In this document: positions 56,554 through 63,778 of the stretch, piece after piece
Layout: each line of letters opens with the position of its first letter
Numbering within the stretch: position 1 is the first letter of the stretch
Source of the DNA: Parasphingorhabdus flavimaris
Lineage (GTDB): Bacteria > Pseudomonadota > Alphaproteobacteria > Sphingomonadales > Sphingomonadaceae
Reading direction: 5' to 3'
NCBI RefSeq assembly: GCF_013371215.1
Contig: NZ_JABWMH010000003.1
Location: forward strand, 558,001 to 622,000
DNA length: 64,000 bases
Notes under the pieces: generated by a model
Database searches by the model: none
Told to the model about the DNA's origin: nothing
Seen by the model: the letters and a program-made list of their open reading frames with translations, nothing else
Position numbers and translations under genes: made by a program

Positions 56554-56697
56554 CTAGCGCGGCTCGCTTCTGCGATCCCCCTTGCGCCGGTCCCCGCTGC
56601 GGCGCTCCGGCCCCTTATAGTCCGGATCGTCCTGCACGCGCCGGTCTGATGAGCGGCGATCGGATGATGATCCGTCGCCCGGATTTTCGCTAGACAT
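56554..56697 (-). CDS. 47-aa hydrophilic protein with DRR repeats
   Basis: ATG at 56695-56697, stop TAG at 56554-56556. The upstream GGGAGGAG with 7-base spacing is one of the best ribosome-binding sites in the window. The protein starts MSSENPGDGSSSDRRSSDRR and continues with YKGPERRSGDRRKGDRR, so Asp-Arg-Arg appears four times and GPERR once. Very charged, no hydrophobic core, likely disordered. Similar GPERR/DRR segments occur in small alphaproteobacterial proteins and near PilZ domains; no function is known to me. Stands alone between the OmpA-like and peroxiredoxin genes. Confidence 0.72.
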   Translation of the reverse strand: MSSENPGDGSSSDRRSSDRRVQDDPDYKGPERRSGDRRKGDRRSEPR

Positions 56698-56843
56698 ACT
56701 CTTTGCTCCTCCCGAACAAATTTGCGCGCCCTTTCAAAAGCTTATTCCAAAGATTAAAGACTGTAAACCATATTCGGGCAAGCCACCGGGCGGCGCGGAT
56801 TGCCGCCGTTGTCGCGCCCGTCCCGCATTACCACCCGACGATT

Positions 56844-56884
56844 GCCAGCCCGGTTGCCGGGCCAAGGGGGCCCGCCGGGCTGGC
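56844..56884 (-). terminator. Stem-loop after the peroxiredoxin gene
   Basis: GCCAGCCCGG (56844-56853) and CCGGGCTGGC (56875-56884) pair perfectly, with more GC pairing in the loop. It lies 35 bp downstream of the peroxiredoxin stop on the minus strand. Confidence 0.5.
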
Positions 56885-56918
56885 GTCGCGCTGTCTGGGG
56901 AGGGACAGATCAGCGCGA

Positions 56919-57548
56919 TTAGCTGACGTCGGTGGTCCGCAGATAGGGCCGGTGCTCGGTCCAGCCTTGCGGGAACAGGCCTTTCGCCTCTTCGTCGCTG
57001 ATCGACGGCGGGATGATCACTTCCTTGCCGATCTGCCAGTCGGCGGGCGTCGCGATCCGCTTGCGGTCGCTCAGCTGCAGCGCGTCGATGACCCGCAGGA
57101 TCTCGTCAAAATTCCGTCCGACGCTCATTGGATAGGTCATCGTCAGCCGCACCTTCTTGTCGGGATCGATGATGAACACCGACCGGACCGCCGCGGTCTC
57201 GCTCTCGTCGGGATGGATCATGTCGTACATCTTGGCGATCGCCAGATCGGCATCGGCGACGATCGGGAAGGTGAGGTTGGTATTCTGCGTGTCGTTGACA
57301 TCGGCAATCCACTTGCGATGCTCGTCGGCGGTGTCGGTCGACAGGCCGAGCGGCTTGGTGTTGCGCGCGTCGAACTGTTCGGCGAGCTGCGCCGTGCGCC
57401 CCATTTCGGTGGTGCAGACCGGGGTGAAGTCGGCCGGATGGCTGAAGAAGAATACCCAGCTGTCGCCGGCCCAGTCGTGCAGGCTGATCTCGCCGTTCTG
57501 GGTGTCGACGGTAAAGTCGAGGGCGGTGTCTCCAATATGCAATGTCAT
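56919..57548 (-). CDS. 1-Cys peroxiredoxin (Prx6 type)
   Basis: 209 residues. The active site is FFFSHPADFTPVCTTEMGR with Cys 45; no other cysteine occurs, so it is a 1-Cys enzyme. The Prx6-type C-terminal extension is present (TPADWQIGKEVIIPP then GWTEHRPYLRTT). Reduces peroxides in the cytoplasm with an external thiol. A tandem AAGTGAAC/AAGTGAAT sequence upstream may be an operator. Confidence 0.95.
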   Translation of the reverse strand: MTLHIGDTALDFTVDTQNGEISLHDWAGDSWVFFFSHPADFTPVCTTEMGRTAQLAEQFDARNTKPLGLSTDTADEHRKWIADVNDTQNTNLTFPIVADADLAIAKMYDMIHPDESETAAVRSVFIIDPDKKVRLTMTYPMSVGRNFDEILRVIDALQLSDRKRIATPADWQIGKEVIIPPSISDEEAKGLFPQGWTEHRPYLRTTDVS

Positions 57549-57603
57549 GTCATTTCCTTTCTGATGGTGGAGAGTTTTTACCGCCCCGATCCTGAAATAT
57601 CCA

Positions 57604-57640
57604 ATTCATTTACTCAATTACATTAAGTGAACAAGTGAAT
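57604..57640. promoter_or_regulatory. AT-rich repeats upstream of the peroxiredoxin gene
   Basis: AAGTGAACAAGTGAAT (57625-57640) is a tandem 8-bp repeat, and ATTCA (57604-57608) mirrors TGAAT (57636-57640) to make a loose dyad. It is 55-90 bp upstream of the peroxiredoxin start in a notably AT-rich patch, so promoter and operator are likely here. The regulator is unknown. Confidence 0.35.
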
Positions 57641-57843
57641 ATGAAGGGAAGCCGAAAAACGCACCCCCGCCGTCACTGCCCCGAGCCCAAGACGACGCGG
57701 CAATCCGGCACGCCAAAAGACGCAGCGGATCGCTCCGCCGCGCGCAAGTCCGTCAATCCATCCTGATCCGTCCGGCAAAGGCCTCGGTACCATCAGCCTT
57801 CAGGCCGATACCGCGCCGTCACCCGAAGCCGCAGCCAGCCCGC

Positions 57844-58185
57844 TCAGCGCTGTTTTTTGGCGATCGTCGCGTTGAAGTCCGGGTCCTTCTTCGCCACCCA
57901 GTCGACAAATTTGCGCACCGCCGGATCGGCGAGCAGCCCCTCGACGTCCATCCCGTGGCGCTGCAGCTCGCTGTTGCTGAACTGGGTGATCAGCATCTTC
58001 TGGCAAATCGCATGCATCGGCACGGTATCGCGCCCGCCCCGGCTCTTCGGCACCGGATGATGCCAGACAATCGTCTCCCCGGTCGACCGCGCACACAGCC
58101 AGCAGGCCGGCGCCTCGGCCGGAGCTTCTTCCGCGTCGGGCTGCAGATCCTGCCAGCCGCCATGTTTCGAATGTTTGCGGGCCAT
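57844..58185 (-). CDS. HNH endonuclease-like protein
   Basis: 113 residues from ATG 58185. The zinc/active-site region is CWLCARSTGETIVWHHPVPK, with SRGGRDTVPMHAICQKM after it, so the HNH core (H-H, then N replaced by later residues) and a CxxC are visible. The C-terminus is helical and Lys-rich. Stand-alone small HNH proteins like this are conserved in sphingomonads; DNA target and role are unknown. A longer upstream frame is not supported. Confidence 0.82.
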   Translation of the reverse strand: MARKHSKHGGWQDLQPDAEEAPAEAPACWLCARSTGETIVWHHPVPKSRGGRDTVPMHAICQKMLITQFSNSELQRHGMDVEGLLADPAVRKFVDWVAKKDPDFNATIAKKQR

Positions 58186-58341
58186 GTTTCGGGGTCTCGG
58201 TTGGTGGGAGGTGAGGGGCTTGCCTAGCGGCGGACGGTCGGGATGGCCAGATAAAGCTGGCTGGCGCAAAACTGTCTTGGCCTCTTTACAAGCCCCGCCT
58301 GCACCAATAATATGACGATCCGTCTGCAAGGAGCATCAGCC

Positions 58342-58590
58342 ATGGCCACCGTCCGCAAGACCATCACGCTCAGCGCGAGCCAGGACGCATGGATAAAATC
58401 CCGGATTGCCGACGGCGAATTCACCAATGACAGCGAATATATCCGCGATCTGGTCAAGCGCGACCAGTCGCAGCAGGACCGGCTGGCCACGTTGCGCGCG
58501 GCGATAGCAGAGGGCCTCGACAGCGGCACCAGCGACCAGTCGCTGGACGATATATGGACCGCCGCCGAAGACCGCGCCACAAATGGCTGA
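58342..58590 (+). CDS. parD: ParD family antitoxin
   Basis: 82 residues from ATG 58342 with AAGGAG upstream. N-terminal ribbon-helix-helix (VRKTITLSASQDAWIKSRI, then FTNDSEYIRDLVKRD) for DNA binding and autorepression; the C-terminal acidic helix (SLDDIWTAAEDRATNG) should wrap the toxin. Overlaps the toxin start by eight bases, the usual coupling. At the left side of the accessory island. Confidence 0.93.
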   Translation: MATVRKTITLSASQDAWIKSRIADGEFTNDSEYIRDLVKRDQSQQDRLATLRAAIAEGLDSGTSDQSLDDIWTAAEDRATNG

Positions 58591-58873
58591 CCTGCGCCTG
58601 AGCAGGCGCGCCGCCAGCGATCTGGCCGAAATAGCCGATTACACCATAGCCGAATTCGGCATCGACCAGGCCCGGCGCTATCGCGACCAGTTGCACGCCT
58701 GTTTCCAGTCCCTGCTCGCCAACCCGCAGCTCGGTCGCAGCGCGGAGGCAGTCGCCCCGGGCCTGCGCCGCATCCGCCAGCAGGCACATGTTGTGTTTTA
58801 CAGAGTTGAGCGGGAGGGGTTGCTGATCGTGCGGGTGCTGCATCACAGCATGGATTTTGAGCGGCATCTATGA
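58583..58873 (+). CDS. parE: ParE/RelE family toxin
   Basis: 96 residues. The fold shows LRLSRRAASDLAEIADYTIA, an ARRYRDQLHACFQSLLANPQ helix and a strand pair with LRRIRQQAHVVFYRVE and LLIVRVLHHSMDF. This is the ParE branch, which usually poisons gyrase. It overlaps parD by 8 bases. A second, N-terminally truncated copy lies 1.95 kb downstream (60600-60815). Confidence 0.93.
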   Translation: MADLRLSRRAASDLAEIADYTIAEFGIDQARRYRDQLHACFQSLLANPQLGRSAEAVAPGLRRIRQQAHVVFYRVEREGLLIVRVLHHSMDFERHL

Positions 58874-58900
58874 TGGTGCGGTGAAATCATGAGATGTGGG

Positions 58901-58937
58901 TCTGGTGTATTTGGTAAGCTGTCACCCTAATCCATAT
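58901..58937. repeat. Flanking motif, copy A (downstream of parE)
   Basis: TTTGGTAAGCTGTCACCCTA followed by ATCCATAT. Related sequences occur at 60567-60600 and 60861-60891, giving three copies in the same direction with a shared CTGTCACCGTAAT-like core. It begins 28 bp after parE. Confidence 0.6.
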
Positions 58938-59123
58938 CATCAAGCCGGTGATTTCCGCTATATTTTACAAAGTGTTCCATTCGTGTATATTCGTCACAGG
59001 GGAGCGGCGATCAGGAGTTTCCGAACGTCGCGCTGATCTGGGTGAGATATTCGGTAGCCTCTGATCCATTGAAGGAAATGAAAAGGAAGCAATATTCTTT
59101 TCTTTCCTTTCGGGGGATATATC

Positions 59124-60503
59124 TTGGAATCAGCTTCTCTGGCGGGGCCTTCGAGCCAGCCCGTATTTCTGGCCGAAAACAGAAACCTGCGCCTGTTCAC
59201 AATATTCCTGCTCTATGCCGGGCAAGGCATTCCGCTTGGCCTGTTCGATTTCACCATACCGGCGTGGATGGCAGTCAGCGGCGCTTCCGCCCGGGATATC
59301 GCGTTCGTGGTGGCGATGACCGGGATACCCTGGAGTTTCAAGTTCATCGCCGGGTTCATGATGGACCGTTACACGCTGCTCGCCATGGGGCGTCGAAGAA
59401 TCTGGATCATCGGTGCGCAAATCGTCATGATCGCGCTGCTGGCAATTTTCGCGATCATCAGTCCAGGACCGCGTGATGTACTCATTCTCGGCCTCGTTGC
59501 CCTGGCGGTCAATACGGCCACGGTGTTTCAGGATGTCGCGGTCGACGGCCTGACCGTGGACATTCTCCCCGAGGAGGAACGATCGATGGGCGGGGCGCTG
59601 GCATCGGGCGGTCAGGTCATCGGTATCGCCGTATCGGCGGGCCTGACGGGCACCATGGTCTATGCCTTTGGCGCGAGTGCGGCCTATATCGCCTGCGCGC
59701 TGCTCGTCGTTCTGGTCACCGTACATGTCATTTGGGTGCGGGAACGTGTGGGCGAGCGCCGCCTTCCCTGGTCCCGCGGCGAGGCCCAGCAAGTGAATAT
59801 TCTGGCCCAGGCCGATCACTGGCTGCCATTGCTGAAAGGCGCGCTGCGCAACACGTTTTCGCGGCAAAGCCTCAGCTATTTCCCGATACTGGTCAGCGTC
59901 GGCCTGACATACGGAATATGCCTGATCGCCGTGCCGATGATCGCCACCGGCGAGACCGGCTGGGCGGAAGATCAGCTGGGATCCCTCAACGGCACCGCAC
60001 AGCTGGTCGCGGGCGTTGCCACCATCGCCATCGGCGGGTTCGCGGTCGGCAAGCTGGGCGCCCAGCGCGCGTTCTGGATATCACGCTGTGCGTTTATCGC
60101 GCTCACCGGGTGGATGATATGGGTGGCCGACAGCTGGAGCGATCCGCGGGTCCTGATCATTTTTGTGCTCGGCTGGACCGTGCTGCATTTTTTCGGCGCC
60201 ATCAGCGAAGTCGTCATCAACATGCGGCTCAGCCCGCCGGCGATCGCGGCGACCCAGTTTTCGATCTTCATGGCCTTTTCCAATATGGGCATCAGCCTGG
60301 CCGGCATTTTGATCGGATCGATCGCGATGCTCTCCGAACCAAAGGCCATGCTGATGTTTCTGATCGGCGTGCATATTTTGTCGGTGTTGATCTTGCTGGT
60401 GGTTAAATATCCGACCCGCCAGATCGGCGCCCTCGATATACCAGCGGCCACCGGGACAGATCCCGCCGTCGCTGACCCGATAGCCCATCCAGCGCGCGAC
60501 TAG
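59124..60503 (+). CDS. MFS transporter (AmpG-like)
   Basis: 459 residues from a TTG at 59124 with GGGGGAT upstream. Twelve hydrophobic helices. Features: LFTIFLLYAGQGIPLGLFDF at helix 1, IPWSFKFIAGFMMDRYTLLA then MGRRRIWIIG between helices 2 and 3 (the MFS A-motif position), and VFQDVAVDGLTVDILPEEER, which resembles the AmpG/PucC-type group. Substrate unknown. It lies between the intact and truncated parE copies, so it may have entered with the island. Confidence 0.85.
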   Translation: MESASLAGPSSQPVFLAENRNLRLFTIFLLYAGQGIPLGLFDFTIPAWMAVSGASARDIAFVVAMTGIPWSFKFIAGFMMDRYTLLAMGRRRIWIIGAQIVMIALLAIFAIISPGPRDVLILGLVALAVNTATVFQDVAVDGLTVDILPEEERSMGGALASGGQVIGIAVSAGLTGTMVYAFGASAAYIACALLVVLVTVHVIWVRERVGERRLPWSRGEAQQVNILAQADHWLPLLKGALRNTFSRQSLSYFPILVSVGLTYGICLIAVPMIATGETGWAEDQLGSLNGTAQLVAGVATIAIGGFAVGKLGAQRAFWISRCAFIALTGWMIWVADSWSDPRVLIIFVLGWTVLHFFGAISEVVINMRLSPPAIAATQFSIFMAFSNMGISLAGILIGSIAMLSEPKAMLMFLIGVHILSVLILLVVKYPTRQIGALDIPAATGTDPAVADPIAHPARD

Positions 60504-60566
60504 TTTTCCCGGCGGATCGGGGAATGGGGGCAGAATGCCGGGCGCGGGTGAACGCAGACGGTGTGG

Positions 60567-60600
60567 ATTTGGTGCATTGGATAGTCTGTCACCGTAATCG
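60567..60600. repeat. Flanking motif, copy B
   Basis: ATTTGGTGCATTGGATAGTC then TGTCACCGTAATCG. The CTGTCACCGTAATC core matches copies A and C. It joins directly to the start of the truncated parE copy, so the break in parE is at this motif. Confidence 0.6.
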
Positions 60601-60815
60601 GCATCGATCAGGCCCGGCGCTATCGCGACCAGCTGCAGGCCTGTTTCCGGTCCCTGCTCGCCAACCCGCAGCTCGGCCGCAGCGCCGAAGAAGTTGCCCC
60701 GGGTTTGCGGCGCATCCGTCAGCAGGCGCATGTTGTGTTTTTCAGGGTTGAAGGGGAGGGGCTGCTGATCGTGCGGGTGCTACACCACAGCATGGATTTT
60801 GAGCGGCAGTTTTAG
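60600..60815 (+). pseudogene. Truncated second copy of parE
   Basis: From codon IDQARRYRDQL to the stop (TAG 60813-60815) this copy is open and matches the intact parE closely, ending DFERQF instead of DFERHL. By eye most bases agree. It lacks about the first 27-30 codons, has no start codon after the upstream stop at 60582, and no parD. It therefore cannot make a normal toxin. The left break falls at the repeated flanking motif. It shows a segmental duplication or an insertion/deletion event in the island. Confidence 0.85.
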
Positions 60816-60860
60816 GATCATGGTGGCGGTGCACTTTTTCTAGGGATCACCATGATGAAG

Positions 60861-60891
60861 TTAATGGTGCACTGTCGCCGTAATTCCATAT
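60861..60891. repeat. Flanking motif, copy C
   Basis: TTAATGGTGCACTGTCGCCG then TAATTCCATAT. Copies A and C both follow a parE copy and both end CCATAT, suggesting that parE plus its downstream DNA was duplicated as a unit. TTGACC at 60892-60897 just beyond may be a -35 element for the nuclease gene, but no convincing -10 spacing is present. Confidence 0.6.
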
Positions 60892-60951
60892 TTGACCGCT
60901 TATTCTCGATATTAGGATAGATATTATACAGTTGTCTGTTATTCTTTTGCT

Positions 60952-62526
60952 ATGCCAGATCAATACATCGAGAAAATCCATCTAAAAAATTTTAAGGGAT
61001 TTAGAGATCGAAAGGTTCAAAGCCTCGACAGTGGGTTGAACATCTTTGTTGGAGATAATGAAACCGGTAAGAGCTCGATTTTGCTAGCGGTAGAATTGGT
61101 TCTCGGTGCAAATCCCTATCGAGTAGAGTCTATTGGTCTGGACAGGTTACTCAATCAGCAAGCCGTCGCAGAGTTTTTGGCCAAAGACCAACGCAAGTTC
61201 GAAGATTTACCAGAAATGGAAATCGACATATATCTCGGCGGTTGCAGTCAAGAAGAGTTCGATGGCCAAGCTAACCTTGAGCATACCGACGCATTTGGCA
61301 TTTACCTACGTTGTCGGCCGAGAGATGATCTGCACGAAATTATCACGCAACTGATTTCAGCGGCCGATCCAACATTCCCATTCGAATACTATATGATTGA
61401 GATCAAAGGATTTAGCGGTAGTCCGATCACTCCGTACAACAAGCCGATCAATCATCTCTTGATAGACAATACTCAGATTAGCAATGAACATGCTTCGCGG
61501 GCTTATGTGCGTAAGATGTACGATGAGTATACCGTAGAAAATGAGAAACAGCGTCTAAAATACGAGTATCGACAATCGAAAGCGATATTTTCAAAAGAGC
61601 AGTTCGAGGAGTTAAATAAACGCATAGAAGGGGATTACGCTTTCGCTGTGAAGAGTAATTCAAAAGCAAACCTCGAGACCGACCTCACTATCGCAGCTGC
61701 AGGCGTTGATATCGAAAACATGGGAATGGGTGCACAATGCTTCATCCGGACCGAATTTGCGCTTTCCAAGCAAACCAAGATCGATGTGGTCCTGCTTGAG
61801 GAACCGGAAAACCATTTGAGTCATGAGCGAATGAAGGAATTGGTCAAGATTATCGGCGACGCCAGCCAATCTCAAGTCTTCGTGGCCACACACAGTTCTC
61901 TCATATGCTCGCGACTTGATCTTCGGCGCGCAGTTTTCCTTGGAGACCTGTATGCCGATCCGATCAAGCTTGATAGGCTGTCAGAAACAACAGCCAAGTT
62001 CTTTATGAAGGCACCGAACAGCGCAGTACTGGAATTCGCGTTGGCTAAGAAATGCCTGCTGGTTGAAGGGCATGCCGAATATATGTTGATTGAGACCTTT
62101 TTTCAGTCTGTGACCGGCGGACCGCTCTCGGGGTCAGGAGTCAGCGTGATTTCAGTTGGGGGTCTGAGCTTCCCAAGGTTTCTTGAGATAGCTCAGTTTC
62201 TGGGCATTAAGACTGCTGTCGTGACCGACAATGACGGTGACTGGCAGCACACCTGCGTTGATCGGTATAAGGCATTCGCTGGTTCGGAAAACATCGAAAT
62301 ATTTGCTGACAACAACAATCAGCGAAGTACCTTTGAAATCTGCCTATATGAAGACAATTCTGCGTTATGTGATGAACTATTTGAGAAAGGCCGGAAAACA
62401 CTTTCTGTTCAAGACTATATGCTGTCGGACAAGGCTGAAGTGGCTTATCAGTTGGCCTCCAATCTGGGCGACAAACTCACATGCCCTGAATACATCAAGA
62501 ACGCGATCACATGGCTAAACAGCTAA
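60952..62526 (+). CDS. OLD-family ATPase/TOPRIM nuclease (GajA-like)
   Basis: 524 residues. Starts YIEKIHLKNFKGFRDRKV as SMC/RecF-type ATPases do. Walker A is GDNETGKSS (34-42); Walker B is LLEEPENH (281-288), followed by VFVATHSSLICSRL. A C-terminal TOPRIM nuclease has the glutamate in LLVEGHAEYML (Glu 372) and the aspartates in VVTDNDGDW (426-430). This is a class 2 OLD nuclease, defined by a UvrD-like helicase next to it, the layout of Gabija GajA. Known GajA is about 580 residues, so this one is a little short. The gene is visibly AT-richer than its neighbours. No strong ribosome-binding site precedes the ATG. Confidence 0.88.
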   Translation: MPDQYIEKIHLKNFKGFRDRKVQSLDSGLNIFVGDNETGKSSILLAVELVLGANPYRVESIGLDRLLNQQAVAEFLAKDQRKFEDLPEMEIDIYLGGCSQEEFDGQANLEHTDAFGIYLRCRPRDDLHEIITQLISAADPTFPFEYYMIEIKGFSGSPITPYNKPINHLLIDNTQISNEHASRAYVRKMYDEYTVENEKQRLKYEYRQSKAIFSKEQFEELNKRIEGDYAFAVKSNSKANLETDLTIAAAGVDIENMGMGAQCFIRTEFALSKQTKIDVVLLEEPENHLSHERMKELVKIIGDASQSQVFVATHSSLICSRLDLRRAVFLGDLYADPIKLDRLSETTAKFFMKAPNSAVLEFALAKKCLLVEGHAEYMLIETFFQSVTGGPLSGSGVSVISVGGLSFPRFLEIAQFLGIKTAVVTDNDGDWQHTCVDRYKAFAGSENIEIFADNNNQRSTFEICLYEDNSALCDELFEKGRKTLSVQDYMLSDKAEVAYQLASNLGDKLTCPEYIKNAITWLNS

Positions 62527-63554
62527 TTTTTGCCGTTGCTGGATCCGGAAAAACGACGAAAATTCTCGATGCTATCGATGATAATCAACGGTCGTTGATC
62601 ATTACCTACACCCACGAAAACCGTCGCAGCCTGGAAGCTGGTATCGTTCACAAATTTGGTCATTTGCCGAAACATGTGACGGTCGTAACTTACTTTTCAT
62701 TCCTTTATCGTTTCTGCGTCCGTCCCTATTTTTCTTACGAGTTGAGAGACAGATCTTTCACGTGGAAAGCACCGCCGAGGTTTCCTTCATGGAGAAAAAA
62801 CGACGACCGCCATTACATGAATGGAGCTGGATATATCTATGCAAATCGTGCCGCCAAGTTGATTTCCGAATTTGATGCAGTCAACGACATAAACGCCCGA
62901 CTCGCGCGGCATTTCGATTGTTTTTTCGTTGATGAAGTCCAAGATTTTGCTGCCAACGACTTTAACCTTCTGCTTGCGCTTACAGATGCTGATCTTGAAA
63001 TCATGCTTGTCGGCGACTTTTTCCAGCATACGTTTGATACTAGCCGTGATGGGCAGGTTAAAAAGAACCTCCATAAAAAGGGTGTAGAAGCGTATTTAAA
63101 CGAATTCCGCAGGGTTAATATCGACATTGACACGAAGTCGCTCGACAAGACCTATAGATGTAGTCCCTCGGTATGTGATTTTATCACGAATGTGGTTGGT
63201 ATTCCGATCATTAGTCACCGAACGGAAGATAGTACCGTTCAGTTCGTTGATGATGCGGAAACAGCGTTGAACCTAGCTCGCGCCCCAGGAAACGTGACTT
63301 TATTTCTTCGAAATTATCGCAAATTTGATTGTCATGCGAATAATTGGGGTCGCAGCAAAGGACTAAACTCTTATCAAGATGTTTGCGTAGCTCTGAACCC
63401 CGGCACTTTCAAACACGTCTCGCGCGGAACAGTGGATCAGTTACCTAATGAGACCCGAAACAAGCTCTATGTAGCTTGCTCCAGAGCGCGAGGGGATCTT
63501 TACTTGTTTGAGGAGAAGTTTCTGACCAGTCTGCGCTATTCATCGAGCGTATAG
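62511..63554 (+). CDS. Compact UvrD-like SF1 helicase (GajB-like)
   Basis: 347 residues, overlapping the nuclease gene by 16 bases. Superfamily 1 motifs: Walker A AVAGSGKTT (8-16), Walker B FFVDEVQDF (138-146), motif III LVGDFFQHTF (166-175), motif IV TYRCSPSVCDF, motif V SKGLNSYQDV and motif VI YVACSRARGDLYLF (320-333). It lacks the 1B/2B insertions of UvrD and ends soon after motif VI; GajB in the best-studied system is about 490 residues. Likely senses or unwinds DNA ends and works with the nuclease. A decayed frame overlaps and follows the stop. AT-rich like its partner. Confidence 0.85.
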   Translation: MAKQLIFAVAGSGKTTKILDAIDDNQRSLIITYTHENRRSLEAGIVHKFGHLPKHVTVVTYFSFLYRFCVRPYFSYELRDRSFTWKAPPRFPSWRKNDDRHYMNGAGYIYANRAAKLISEFDAVNDINARLARHFDCFFVDEVQDFAANDFNLLLALTDADLEIMLVGDFFQHTFDTSRDGQVKKNLHKKGVEAYLNEFRRVNIDIDTKSLDKTYRCSPSVCDFITNVVGIPIISHRTEDSTVQFVDDAETALNLARAPGNVTLFLRNYRKFDCHANNWGRSKGLNSYQDVCVALNPGTFKHVSRGTVDQLPNETRNKLYVACSRARGDLYLFEEKFLTSLRYSSSV

Positions 63555-63634
63555 CGGAGTATGAGGACAGGCCAGCTCGAGAACAGAAAACGGCTTTCAA
63601 GCCGAGTTGGCAAGACTTAAGGAGGAGCGGGAAA

Positions 63635-63778
63635 TTGAAAGATAAAGACTTCACCGGCATCATCGCCGGCATCAAGGATGCAACCGCCTTCGTTCAACGC
63701 AACCAATCCCGCGCGCGAGTGGTGCGACCACAAAAACTCAATAAGGCGGACAATCCAGCCCGGCCGCACTCTTCGTAA
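63635..63778 (+). CDS. Truncated HTH-antitoxin-like ORF overlapping map
   Basis: TTG at 63635 with GGAGGAG at 63621-63627, an excellent ribosome-binding site. 47 codons, stop TAA at 63776-63778. The first 30 residues (KDKDFTGIIAGIKDATAFVQ) resemble the N-terminal helix of NadS/HigA-type HTH antitoxins, but the HTH itself is missing. The last 13 codons lie over the 3' end of map on the opposite strand. Best read as a broken gene left by insertion or deletion at the island edge. Confidence 0.45.
   Translation: MKDKDFTGIIAGIKDATAFVQRNQSRARVVRPQKLNKADNPARPHSS

Noticed and set aside
57641-57766. 41-codon plus-strand ORF starting MKGSRKTHPRRHCPEPK
   Set aside because: Its head faintly recalls HxlR-type regulators, but it is far too short and the likeness is not convincing.
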